Assembly (NCBI GenBank): GCA_026214975.1
Contig: CM047805.1
Coordinates: 186,249,333-186,313,332 of the forward strand
Reading direction: 5' to 3'
DNA: 64,000 bases
Origin: Gentiana macrophylla
Taxonomy: Eukaryota > Streptophyta > Magnoliopsida > Gentianales > Gentianaceae
Shown: positions 22,155 through 32,587 of the stretch, piece after piece
Numbering within the stretch: position 1 is the stretch's first letter
How the letters are laid out: the number at the start of each line of letters is the position of its first letter
Made by a program: the position numbers and the translations under genes
The notes under the pieces: generated by a model
Seen by the model: only the letters and a program-made list of their open reading frames with translations
Told to the model about the DNA's origin: nothing
Databases searched by the model: none

Positions 22155-22889
22155 ATGGAGAATTCCAATGGATGGGCGTCGTTTCCGATTATCTATTCCG
22201 ACGGAGTAAGTGAATACAACATGGGAAACATTGAAATCTACTCTGCATTGTCATTCAAGAGTTTCCAGCAGGTGATGAGTCAAAGAATTGGACTCAATCC
22301 GAACAAGATGTTGATATACCTGGTTCGGATGGCGTCTTGCCCGGAGTATCAACCCAGAATTCCGGTCACTGCTAAAGTTAATTTTCAATTTATTGTTAAA
22401 CAACGGGGTTGTTACTTTTATGTAATCCCTAAAGCATCCAGCAGCAGATCGACCGATTTGGGATTTAGGGCAAATAAGTTTGATTCTTACTACAATAACG
22501 ATTCCCCATCTCCTGCGTTTCTTCTCCGGCGAAACCAGCCTGCTGTGGACTTAAGCAGCGTCAATTATCCTGGATACCAACTCCCATTCGGCGGTGATAG
22601 AAATTCGCAGACGGAAGCGTCAATCTTGAATGATCGATTACAGAAACTGGCGATGGAGAAAGAGAAATTACAGAGAGCTATGGCGGCTCCGCTGATTGAT
22701 ATCCGGGAAACCGACCCGGATATGGGCCCAGGATTTATTGTCAAGAATCAAGAAGAGGCTTTCTGCAAGCAATGCGCCGAAGCTAATCAAGATGATAAAG
22801 AATTTCATTTATGTGTCAATGATAAGGTGATCGAATGGTTTAAGACCACTGCTGGGCCTATTGGGCCGCCCAAAAAAACTACCTCTTAA
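22155..22889 (+). CDS. Intact single-exon gene, plant DUF7138-like protein
   Basis: A 244-residue protein with no signal peptide or membrane segment. The first 95 residues (NGWASFPIIYSDGVSEYNMG, then the FKSFQQVMSQRIGLNPNKM segment and YLVRMASCPEYQPRIPVTAK) resemble the N-terminal domain of uncharacterised plant proteins I associate with DUF7138; this assignment is from memory. Next come a serine- and asparagine-rich linker, a short charged helix (NDRLQKLAMEKEKLQRAMAA, likely coiled coil), and a compact C-terminus with two CxxC-like and Cys-containing spots (CKQC, HLCV) ending in a proline/lysine tail. The ATG follows a TATA-driven 5' UTR. The function is unknown. A truncated relative lies at 25043-25318. 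Confidence 0.75.
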   Translation: MENSNGWASFPIIYSDGVSEYNMGNIEIYSALSFKSFQQVMSQRIGLNPNKMLIYLVRMASCPEYQPRIPVTAKVNFQFIVKQRGCYFYVIPKASSSRSTDLGFRANKFDSYYNNDSPSPAFLLRRNQPAVDLSSVNYPGYQLPFGGDRNSQTEASILNDRLQKLAMEKEKLQRAMAAPLIDIRETDPDMGPGFIVKNQEEAFCKQCAEANQDDKEFHLCVNDKVIEWFKTTAGPIGPPKKTTS

Positions 22890-23884
22890 GACATGGATAA
22901 AGCCATAATTTTTTTTTATTTTTTTTTATTTTTTTTTTGAAGGGTAATAGCATGACTCTTTAGGAAAAAATAAATTGAAAAGGAAATATAGTAATTTAGG
23001 CAAAAAGAAAATAGAGTTACGGTTGTACCCTTTAGTTAAAAATGTTGTAAGGCAGGAACTGAGAAGGTAACATCCCTTTCAGTAGTGTTTGTAGGGAGAG
23101 AATATTCATTTTGTGTTGTGTTGTGTTGCTGTTTGAAAGGATTAATTGCTATGATATTCCTCTCTATTTTGGTGTTTGATTTTCAATGTAATCTATGTGT
23201 AGAAACAAGGGGCATACCAAATTTATTTATAATATCATATAGATACATTTGATTTTGTGTATATGTAGTCAATTATTTGTTGAGACGATCGTCTCTTCAC
23301 CGATTGAATGTGACAATTGAACATGTGATATATATGTATTAAACCCAAAAGTCTTTTTAGACTCACATCATACGCATGTATTTGTTCAAAGATGATCAAG
23401 ATACAAAGAAGAAAATGTGATACGTACATCATGCAAATGATACATCACTCATGCGATTTTTAGGGGTTGCTACTGCCGGATCTTCTTCTTCAACCAAGAA
23501 AAACTCTTTTCATACGAGAAGTTATCTTGGCTTACTTAAAAATTCAAGAAGAGAACCCCAGTTTACATAAATAAAAATGCTGAAAACTTAAGAACATGAT
23601 CATAAACTCAGTAAGATCTAACAAGGCTGGGAAAACTGAATTTTGCTCCCAAAATGTTGAAGAAAAATGGTTTCACATTCATTTTTTAGCGTCAGCTGGC
23701 ATGAGAAAGAGGTTGCAGGACTTTTTAGCAACCACCAGATGTTGCCAGAATCCAGAATGACACGGCTAGAATTTTGAAACCAGAGCAGAGAGCTAGTACC
23801 AAGGGCACTTAGCCGGTCGCTTTTGGTCACCCACATAACGTTTCACGTGTTTCAGGGGTTTCCAAGAGTACTTGTGTTGTATTA
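22890..23884. other. 3' flank of the DUF7138-like gene
   Basis: Starts with T-rich 3' UTR sequence. About 23120-23340 is homologous to the 3' flank of the truncated copy (25340-25565), including ATTAATTG(C/T)TATGATATTC and the downstream ATATCATAT and TGACAATTGA-like words. The rest shows no feature; the minus-strand frame at 23618-23836 has no recognised domain. Confidence 0.5.
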
Positions 23885-24425
23885 GCTTAAGAAAACTTAA
23901 TTATGATGTACTTTTAATTCGATATGACGTAATGTACGAAATTAAAATTGGGTTATTACATTTTATAGATTAGATTTTGTGAAGCATTTAGTCGTTTTTT
24001 TGTTCTATAGATAAAATTACCGTTTTTATACAACTTTGAAACGTGTTACAAATTATTATATGAAAAGATATTCCACAACGGTTTTAAACAAATATATTCG
24101 AGTAATTTAAATAAGTAAATGAGGTGCTGACAAATTTTCCGTTGGTATGAATTAATGATGCATGACCAAAAATTTCAAAATTGAAAGTATTGCATTGCCC
24201 GCCCATTTGTATTATTCAAAAACTTCGGGGTACGTTACCCTCGAACCCATGATTTCCACGTTATGATATATAGTCATTTATTATAACGGAAGTCGTTGAT
24301 AATGGGTCACAGTAATTAATTTTATGGCAATGTTTATACTTTGGTTGATTTTTTTTTCTTTTTATTTATATTTTAACGGAAACAAAATGCATTTATATAA
24401 ATAAAAAATAAACAAAACAACAATG
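23885..24425. repeat. Unknown repeat family, copy C
   Basis: Matches copies A and B through GAAATTAAAATTGGG, TTTTCCGTTGGTATGAATTA, GGGGTACGTTACCCTCG and AAACAAAATGCATTTATATA. It is more diverged and lacks the leftmost part. It lies between the DUF7138-like gene and its truncated duplicate. Confidence 0.6.
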
Positions 24426-24697
24426 TTTTTTAGGGATAAAGAAATATTTATTGTTTGCAATCCGCGGAAATAGCTAGAGAAACATTATGGGGAGGGGAGG
24501 TGCCTCATTCCATAATTCCTACTAAATTAAGACATTCTCTAACTAGAAAATGAGCATGAATATTCCTCTATCCGTTCACAAAAGAGAACGCTTCCCAATT
24601 TTCTAAACTAAGTCAAACATGGTTTTGTTTTAAATTATTGATTATCGTGTCAATTCTTGTAATATAATTTTTCTGGCCATAACGAACTTTTTAATTA
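24426..24697. other. Short spacer
   Basis: AT-rich with no feature, apart from a small inverted motif around the MITE's TA target at its right end. Confidence 0.3.
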
Positions 24698-24961
24698 CTA
24701 CATTCGTCCCATAAAAAGTGTTCGCACACAAATTAAAAAAATAATTAATGTATTGTATTTTAAGTAATGATGGACATATATACCCTATCACATAATAAAT
24801 CTTTCTTTTGAAATATGAAATGAATATATAAACATTAAATGTTATGATAGGGTGTTTTTGAAAAAAATACATTAAATGATGTATTGATTTTCTTAATGAA
24901 GTATTTTTATGAGACAATTCATTTTAAGAAAATTTGATAATTTTTTATGGGACGGTGGTAG
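24698..24961. mobile_element. MITE, family M1, opposite orientation
   Basis: About 264 bp with ends CTACATTCGTCCCATAAAAA (left) and, reading inward from the right, CTACCACCGTCCCATAAAAA, bordered by TA. It is the reverse-complement counterpart of 21270-21539. The end sequence and TA target fit Stowaway-like (Tc1/mariner) MITEs. It abuts the broken 5' side of the truncated gene copy. Confidence 0.8.
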
Positions 24962-24981
24962 TAATAAAATTACGACTTTGC

Positions 24982-24984
<3 letters not shown>

Positions 24985-25037
<53 letters not shown>
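24985..25037. repeat. (TA)n microsatellite
   Basis: About 26 uninterrupted TA units between the MITE and the truncated gene copy. Confidence 0.95.
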
Positions 25038-25040
<3 letters not shown>

Positions 25041-25042
25041 TC

Positions 25043-25318
25043 TTGAATTTTGGATTGAAGAAATTGGTAATGGAGAGAGAGCAACTACAGAAAGCTATGG
25101 CGGGTCCACATATTGATATCCCGGAATCCGACCCGGATATGGATCCAAGAATAGTTTTGAAGGATCAAGATGAGGTTGTTTACTGTGAGAAATGCACAAA
25201 AGTTAAGGAAGATGAAGAAGCTGCAATTTTCCATTTATGTGTGAAGGATAAGGTGATTAAATGGTTCAAAACCTCTGCAGGGCCGATTGCGCCGCCCCCA
25301 AAATCTTCATCCTCTTAA
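25043..25318 (+). pseudogene. Truncated duplicate of the DUF7138-like gene (C-terminal part)
   Basis: The frame matches the last third of the 22155 protein: MEREQLQKAMAGPHIDIPES parallels MEKEKLQRAMAAPLIDIRET, and HLCVKDKVIKWFKTSAGPI parallels HLCVNDKVIEWFKTTAGPI. The region coding for the N-terminal domain is gone and the sequence starts right after the (TA)n tract. The 3' flank is also homologous to that of the intact gene, so this is a DNA-level duplication and not a retrocopy. The coding remnant itself has no frameshift. Expression of a short C-terminal protein is possible but unsupported. Confidence 0.75.
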
Positions 25319-25659
25319 AACACATCAAAGATCGGTTTTTAGTTGTTTTGCTTTTTGAATAGATTAATTGTTATGATATTCTTCTATTTTTATTTTGATG
25401 TGTTGGTGTTAATTAATTTTCAATGCAACGTATGTTGAATTGTGGGGTGCATAGAAAGTATCACACCGAATTCAGTAATTATGATATATCATATAAATAG
25501 AATCGATTTTATGATTTTCTGTTCTGATAATCGATTTTTTACCACTTGAATATGACAATCGACCGGTGTAAAGTCGAATCTTGACCATGAGAAAGCAACG
25601 AATAGTAGATTTACGGTGAAAGCTTTAAACATGTTGATGTCATTATCAAACCTAATACC
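25319..25659. other. 3' flank of the truncated duplicate
   Basis: Homologous in patches to the 3' flank of the intact gene up to about 25565; beyond that nothing is recognised. Confidence 0.4.
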
Positions 25660-26093
25660 CACTTAGTTTCTTTGGCCTATATTCCTTGTGCATACTTGGC
25701 CCTTGCGTTTGAGTGTAATTGTGGAATTCAGGGTGTTTAACTGCACAAAATTGTTCTTGGTGTCCAATATACCAACAATAGTTACAGTATGAAGGTAAAA
25801 CTTCCTCTGTTTCAACTGCTTGCCAAAATCCAGATCCATTTCACTTTGTACCCATACCCTAGGTGGCAACAAATATAGTAAATCAAATTCCACATGTACC
25901 CTTGCAACTGAGGGTCGTTTAAGCTTTCAGTGGCATTATCAATCTTTAACGACTTACAAGAGAACGATACTAAAAAGAAAATAAACCCCTGGCTAACTAA
26001 GTGTATCGGTAACATTGGTAAAAATATCCAAAGTGGTATAATTGAAGATTCCCAAGCAGTACGGAAATTATAAGTCCATTTTAGAATTCTCAT
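25660..26093 (-). pseudogene. DUF4283 / CCHC zinc-knuckle gene fragment (LINE ORF1-like)
   Basis: The minus strand reads MRILKWTYNFRTAWESSIIP then a weak run to LKIDNATESLNDPQL, which is the DUF4283 pattern of plant LINE-associated proteins. After a frame change comes FDLLYLLPPRVWVQSEMD. After another comes a zinc knuckle near 25735-25790, with CNYCWYIGHQEQFC (CX2CX4HX4C) intact. Frames change at least twice, so it is a remnant. It ends just before the truncated 5' LTR of the Copia element at 26160. Confidence 0.7.
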
Positions 26094-26159
26094 TGGCTTG
26101 ACACTCGTATTCCTAATTGATTGTTAAGATCAAGCGCTTACCGTTGTACTAAAACCAAT

Positions 26160-26352
26160 TGATAGAGGCCGGACGCTTGGACGGCTTAGGCGCATCTACT
26201 TCTACCGGACGGTCAAAGCTTCGATCTTTAAGATCAAAAAATGTATAATCTTTGTCCTCCTTGTTATATGTTTATTGTTTAAACGAAGTCGATCCTTGGA
26301 TTGGAAATCAAAATTTTATTTTCCGCTGCGTTACTCGTTTGATTTCCTAACA
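26160..26352 (+). repeat. Copia 5' LTR, 3'-terminal remnant
   Basis: Matches the last 190 bp of the 3' LTR (63386-63577) and ends CTAACA. The left 1.65 kb of the LTR is absent; unrelated DUF4283 sequence precedes it. Confidence 0.85.
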
Positions 26353-26353
26353 G

Positions 26354-26366
26354 TGGTATCAGAGCC
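26354..26366 (+). promoter_or_regulatory. Copia primer-binding site
   Basis: TGGTATCAGAGCC one base after the LTR end. It is complementary to the 3' end of plant initiator methionine tRNA, the usual primer of plant Copia elements. Confidence 0.9.
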
Positions 26367-27746
26367 AACTTCGAGCTTAAGCAATAAGCATTAATAATCG
26401 CGTAGTAAATAGATCCAATAGATTAATTCATGGTTGATATTAATTATATATTAAGATGCGCGAAAAGAAAAGAAAAAGGCGGCGGAGACATGGCGGCGGC
26501 GTTGGGCGGCGATGGCAAGCGCGCAGACCACATCGGCGGCTCGGCAACCACTGGCGGTCAGGTCGTGGGGTGAAACCCTTTTTGTTTTGTTTTGTGCAAT
26601 GATTTAATATAGTCCATGAATTTAATTCTTGAATTATTTATTAATTGAATTATTATTAATTAATTAAAAGTTAAATAATTAATTGGTTGGATGCTATAAA
26701 GACGAAAGTATTTTAAAATTTTAATCTTTTTCATAAGATGTGATTGTATGGATTAGATAATAGATATAATTCGATTATATGGACCCCGATTGATCATGAA
26801 CTCGACCAACATGATAGATGTGAATGGTTTATTTTTCTGTTGGATTTTATTGTTGTCCTAGGCCGTTATGAAGAACGTGACCTAGTTTTATTTTTGTATT
26901 ATCCCATTCCCGTTAGCTCCCCCTTTGTGCGGCGGGTGTAAAATTTAATAGTTAGATTTTATGTAATGATGCACTGAAGACAAAGACGAAGATCCAAAGA
27001 AGGAAAGAGAAATAAAAGATCCATGCAGATGGTGCATGTCAAAGATCCATTGGTGGTTTCGGCTATCCTTAGTTGTGACCCGCGGTTTCGTCACTTTGTA
27101 TTCGAAACCGCACTTAGGAAAAGTCCATGATCATACCGGTTAATTTATGCGCGGAATGTTGTATATGTTTTACTTTATTCGACATCGTAGTAATATGCAC
27201 GTAGTAGATGAGACCATAATTTAAATAAAATTAATTAAGAGAATTAATTTAAAATTATTCCCACGGGAAAAAATCGAGTCATAAATATGTCTCCCAATAT
27301 TATAATGACGGTGAAGAGCCCTTGTGCGGACTCAACTGATCGGCCCTCGTCGGAAGTTGACCTACCTCGGGTATATCGTCATTATCGAGATATGATCGTT
27401 ACGAGATCTCATGAATATTGGGTTACGACTCGACTAGAATCTTGCGGTGATTGGCCCTCGTCAGGACCATCTAATTTTAGAGACAAGGGGTTGACTATCA
27501 CATATAGATGTGAATCGTCAAAGAGTTAACTAGTCAACCACTGGGAGCCACATGTGATGCGACTGGTAGGAGTACCTACCTTTCGAAATTGTCTCGGTTT
27601 ATCGGCCCTTGTCGGGAATCGAGACAACTAGATGGGATCCCAGCCACTAAGGAATTAGTCAAATTCTTGAAAGTCAATTGGGAATAGTTGGCTAGTGGGA
27701 GCAATATTAGGTTTTGTATACATGAACTTTACTTATTCTATCTTTA
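26367..27746 (+). other. Copia untranslated leader
   Basis: No coding signal before gag at 27948. A GC-rich GGCGGC stretch lies near 26478-26560, and the region 27300-27660 repeats the phrase CGGCCCTCGTCGG or close variants three to four times. The leader is further interrupted at 27747-27921. Confidence 0.5.
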
Positions 27747-27921
27747 ATTTTTTTTTTTGGTAAAGCGATCATTTTATTCAATCACAAAGCCATCAAACAA
27801 GCAAGAAATTACTTAGTCTTTGTGCTCAATCGTGAAAAATAAAAACAGAAATGCGTTCATAAACTATACTAATGCCAAGCTAGCCTCAAATTCTTCGCTC
27901 GTTCAACCGTCTGGGAAGCAA
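27747..27921 (-). mobile_element. Short retroposed fragment with poly-A tail
   Basis: A 175-bp insert flanked by a perfect 12-bp duplication, ATTCTATCTTTA (27735-27746 and 27922-27933). It begins with a T run on the plus strand, so it is a minus-strand retroposon with a poly-A tail. The body resembles the 3' end of a plant LINE (GTTGAACGAGCGAAGAATTT, then 3' UTR) rather than a tRNA-derived SINE, since no A/B box was seen. Confidence 0.7.
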
Positions 27922-27947
27922 ATTCTATCTTTATTTATTATTGTATA

Positions 27948-28284
27948 ATGTCGAACAAATTGAACCTTCATTTTATCATCGATAACAAACTTGACGAAAC
28001 CAACTTTCTCGACTGGGAAAGAAACCTCAAAATCGTTTTGAGGCATGAAAATTGGCTATGTCTTGGACGAACCCATACCGTAAAAGCCCGCAGAGAGCGC
28101 GGCTGTAGATGCTGTCGAGAAGTACAACAAGCACTGATCTGACAGTTCTGATGCTACATGTATCATGCTTGCTTCTATGACACCTGAATTGCAGAAACAT
28201 CATGAATCTATGGACGCCTACACGATCATCGTTCACGTAAAGGAACTTTATGCTTCTCAGTCTCGCACTGATAGGTACGAGGTC
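27948..28284 (+). pseudogene. Copia gag, N-terminal part
   Basis: MSNKLNLHFIIDNKLDETNF followed by LDWERNLKIVLRHE is the start of Copia gag proteins. After a frame break the motif TPELQKHHESMDAY and the RYEVSKA segment follow, up to the hAT insertion. The remaining gag resumes at 56741. Stops at about 28140 and elsewhere make it non-functional. Confidence 0.8.
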
Positions 28285-28652
28285 TCGAAGGCTAGGCCTA
28301 TAAACGAGCCGAACCCTGGATGAGTTCGAGTTCGCTTCGCATGTATTGGAATATCAGGTTCGATTTGGCTCGAAATGGTCGAGCCTAAAATTGGAGGATT
28401 CGATTCGTATTCGTATGAAAAAATAAGGAAAAAATTTCGATTCTATTTGGCTCGAGAAGTTCGAACATGTTCCATTCGTTGACATGTTATAAATTAACTT
28501 ATAATTCTAGTTCAAAAATATTACATGTCCAAAATATTACATTGTCCAAAAATATTACATGTCCAACACTACATAATAATAAGTAGACAATCCAAAATAT
28601 TATTACATGCCCAAAACTTCAAAATGAATTCAAGTTTGAACAAGTTCAAAAA

Positions 28653-30420
28653 TCATACGTAGACAATCCAAAATATTATTACATTCCCAAGTGCCAATTC
28701 ATGTTCTACTTGACTTTCTTTGGCTTTTGTTGGAGTTGCTGGGTGGTTTGCCGCCATCTTTGCTAGAGTGTTAGTTTTGGATTGTTTTCTTGTGGATAGG
28801 GTTGTGTTGACATCTTTTGATGTTTGGTTAACCTGAGAAGGAAGGCTACTTTCTGCATGGTTTGATGCAACAGCATCTACTGTAAACAACAAAAATAACA
28901 CAAGAGTAAAGTGCCAACATATTACAGAACTGAATTCAAATCTATGGAAATCAGAGTATAAGTTCATCATATTTCCATCAGAGTACAGTGGGATCATATG
29001 GAGACTGTGACTACTGTCTACTGACTAGTGAGTTTGTAAACAAACAAACAAGCTACACAAGAAATTGAGAAAGTAAGATAACATAGTCACACAGGACAAG
29101 ATGGTAGAAGAAGAGGAAATCGGAATTCAGAAATGATTTCTTCATCTTTCCACCCTCCTTTTTATAACACAGCACAGGTAACACAGTTAACTTACAAACT
29201 CACATATGCAAGGCAACATTTGTCATTTATTTACACACTCACATAGTAACATTGTAGGCAACATAATTTTTCATATCATAGGTAAGATAGGCAACAAACT
29301 AGCAATCAGAATCTATGGAAAATCAGAGTATAAGTTCATCATCTTTCCATAGGCATAGTTACAACTTACCAGTATCATTAGGATCTTTCATATCATATTC
29401 ATTTTCATATTCCAATTCAATGGGATCTTCATTCCCCTGAAAATAGCAACAAACATTAGTAACTTCAAAACATTAGTTAAGATTAAGAAAAATTCATGTA
29501 ATTAAGGTATACCTCTTTCAATGATCTGATTCCATAAGCTTCCTTTATCCGGGCTCCACCGCAAAGCAAAACCTCAACTTGTATCCCTTCTCATGAAGCT
29601 TTTTTTAATCAATAACTCTACCACACCAAAGACTAAAGGTAGATTCTCGAGACAACAGATTGTAATTGGGATAGACAAAATATCCATGGCCGTTTTGGAT
29701 AACACTTTGTATTTCCCGCATTCCTTTCCACCAAGCAAGGGCATCAAAATTGGCAACATTTGGGTAGCAAACTTCCTCATAATACAATTCAAGATCTGAT
29801 TTACGCTTCCCTTTAGTTTGCATTTTCATCATAAACTCATCAAACTTTCTTTTACCAACCGTGGAAGAGGAGGTGTTTTTACATAGGAACTATAAGATTC
29901 TCGTCCTTTTCCTTTCTCATCACCATAGATCTTAACATACGATCATATAGTTCAATTTGAACTTATTCAAAATAGTTTCAACCTTTTTCTTATAATCGAA
30001 GGGTACATTGAAGCATAAGCAAAGTTGATCATCCCTTCTTATATTTAGGATCCGAAATTGAACCAAAACTAAGCAACAAATCACATTTTTCCCAGTACTT
30101 ATCATACTTAAGGGCCATTCTAGCAGCCATACTTTGCATATGTTTTTTACAAGAGATATCCAACTAGGCATTGATCAATTCCTTAATTCTAGATAATTCC
30201 AAAAGAAACAGATTCATTGTTGGATAATTACTTCCAGAAATAAGGTTAGTAACATCCAAAAAAAACCTCAAGGAATTCACAAACTTCATTAACCTCATCC
30301 CACTCAAAATCAGAAGGGCAATGCCTTGCAAAAGATTCATCATCTTCCCCAAACTTACTAAAACATTGTCTGTACTTATAAGCAGTAGACAACATCACAT
30401 AAGTAGAATTCCACCTAGTG
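28653..30420 (-). pseudogene. hAT transposase, C-terminal half (hATC dimerisation domain)
   Basis: The part after the Gypsy insertion. The long exon (about 30420-29513) starts with TRWNSTYVML, then shows NVANFDALAWWKG (the hATC WW motif) near 29720-29760 and, in a shifted frame, SRESTFSLW near 29640. Two short 3' exons with GT/AG borders follow: 29436-29370 (GNEDPIELEYENEY) and about 28882-28653. RICESLEEPER/BED-type transposases have this order. Several frame changes and at least one stop make it a remnant. Confidence 0.75.
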
Positions 30421-30425
30421 TTAGT

Positions 30426-32465
30426 TGATAGGAACCAACTTTACTGTACATTTCTGTGCAGTTTAGCCCACGATTATCACATTTCCGGCATGTTTCGGGT
30501 AAGTTTAGACCCTGTTTTGAGTATGAAATGAAGTTTTGTTGCACGGCGAGTGACTGTCGGTTTTCCGTAAACTCGGCCTTATTTTAGCATTTTATACTCG
30601 TTTTCCCGAGCACCCGTAGTTTGCGGGGTTACACGTTTGCTTGTTGTTTCATATGGATGCAGGACTAGGGTGTCTCGAGAACCCGGAAGGCAAAGATTTA
30701 TGATGAGAAGTATCATCAAGGTGCAAGAATGAGCCAAAGAAGGAGAAAAATGAAGAAAAGGAAGAAGATAATTGTTGCCCTCACCCTACGTTCACTTCAG
30801 CAGCATTTTGGCCTATGATGGAGGCATTTTCTGGTCCAGGTGTCTTGATGCAAGTTGTAGAGGATTGAAAGAGATTTCCAACGCATGTTGAATCACCTCA
30901 TTTGGAGCCCTAGAAGTGAAGTTATGAGCAAAAGACTGGAGCTGGGTTCTGGACTGGCGTCCAGAAATATGAACTGGCGTCCAGGGTGCCTTTTTTGATG
31001 CAGAGAGTTGAGACTTCAAGTGGACGAGCGTCCGGAAAAGTGGACGAACGTCCGGGGATGTGGACGGGCGTCCAGGATGTGCAAACGGGCGTCCAGAATG
31101 CCCAATTTGATTCAGAGAGTTGAGATCTTCAGTGGACGGGCGTCCAAGCGATTCAAAGCAAAACCAGTCACTTCATGGGCATTTTGGTCACACTTGGAGG
31201 CATTTTCAGGGAACGTTGTCTTGATGAAAGTTGTAGAGGAATGAATCAGCTTTCCAATGCATCTTGAATCATCTCATTTGGATCCCTAGAAGTGAAGTTA
31301 TAGTGGAAATACTGAAGGCCATTCTGGACGAGCGTCCACTCAAGAACAAGCTTCCATCTTCATGCAAAACTCGTGTGAATCGGCGTCGAAGCCTGGATCG
31401 GCGTCGAAGCCCTGGATCAAGGCGTCGAGCTCGGATCAAGCGTCCAGGCCGGTTTGCTGCGTATTTTTCTGCTCCACCTATAAATACTCCCTCATTCCAA
31501 CCCTAATGGAACAACAGCCGCCCCCCAACTTCTCTTAGGCGATTTTGGGCGATTTTCTTCGTCCCAAGGTGTTAGATAACGTGCTATATATCATTAGAAT
31601 CGTCTTTCGATCCTCTCTTTGATTATACAACTTTTAGCTTCGATTTGTAACATTTCAAGTGACAAGATTTGTCCTTTTGGAGCTCGAATTTGGTTCTTCA
31701 ATTTGAATCGAAATGGGTATGTGTTCTTGTTGTTTTATTGTTGTTGTGATGCTTTTATCTTGTTTGTATAACATAGATTCGATTATGAGTAGCTAGATTC
31801 TTCGTATGGTTGAACTATGTGAAGGTGGGTGAAACACCATTAGAGAGACGAACCGGGAGGTAGTGTAGCGCGTAATTTAACGTTCTAATCGATAATTCAC
31901 ATCACGAAACTTGTTTTGATTGTTTTAATAGCTTTGAATGAGATTGACAACCTTTTTCGTAGTTGCACACACGTAGCTTATAAATGTATGTTGCGGCGAC
32001 GTGTGGGAACGGGGTTTCGGGACCGTAGAAGTTTTGGGCTTGAAAGGTAGTCTGACACCTACCCGTGTACTAGATTGACGCCCTAGTCATCAAGTTTAGT
32101 CCCAATACGGGGTTTGTCCTATGAGTTATTGTTAGACGGCAAGGTAGAGTAAGGCACACTCCCGGGCAATCATTCTAATGGTAAAGTAATCCATTTGGAT
32201 CGTAGTTCGGCCATACTTCTTTTAACTGTTTAGAATTCCGAGTAGTGTAATCTTTATTTTATGCAATAGTATAACTCCATATCTATCTTGTTGACCTGAA
32301 CTGAGAAATAAGTCAACTGTGGTACTCAAAGCCAATCTCTGTGGGATCGACCTCGGACTCCTCAAGCACTATCCTACACTCGACCGGTACAATCGCCGGT
32401 TAGAGAGTAGATTCGCTAAGGTTTCGAGTCTTTGTTTGACCGGACCGTAGAAATTACGTCCATCA
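30426..32465 (+). repeat. Outer Gypsy 5' LTR
   Basis: 2040 bp, TGATAGGAACC... to ...CATCA. Nearly identical to 50822-52827, with differences concentrated in small indels. It holds an array of TGGACGNNCGTCCA-type palindromes from 30949 to 31340 and a TATAAATA box at about 31481. Confidence 0.9.
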
Positions 32466-32468
32466 AAA

Positions 32469-32486
32469 TGGCGCCGTTGCCGGGGA
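32469..32486 (+). promoter_or_regulatory. Primer-binding site of the outer Gypsy
   Basis: TGGCGCCGTTGCCGGGGA, the tRNA-Asp-type primer site common in Athila-like Gypsy elements. An identical site stands in the inner element at 46702-46719. Confidence 0.9.
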
Positions 32487-32587
32487 TTGGCAATGCTTTG
32501 ATATCACAATAGTTGACCGAAAGCTTGGGCTTAGGTCGTTTTTATTGTTTTCTTGTTGTTTTCTGTGATTTTGCAGCTTGAGAATAA

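Noticed and set aside
24934..25116. ORF encoding a run of Tyr-Ile
   Set aside because: Translation of the (TA)n microsatellite.
26480..26560. GC-rich GGCGGC stretch as a CpG-island promoter
   Set aside because: It lies in the Copia leader just after the primer-binding site, with no host gene nearby.
30949..31340. Regularly repeated GGACGGGCGTCCA words as a possible CRISPR array
   Set aside because: Plant nuclear DNA; spacing and flanks are irregular and the same words occur in paired LTRs and leaders of retrotransposons.
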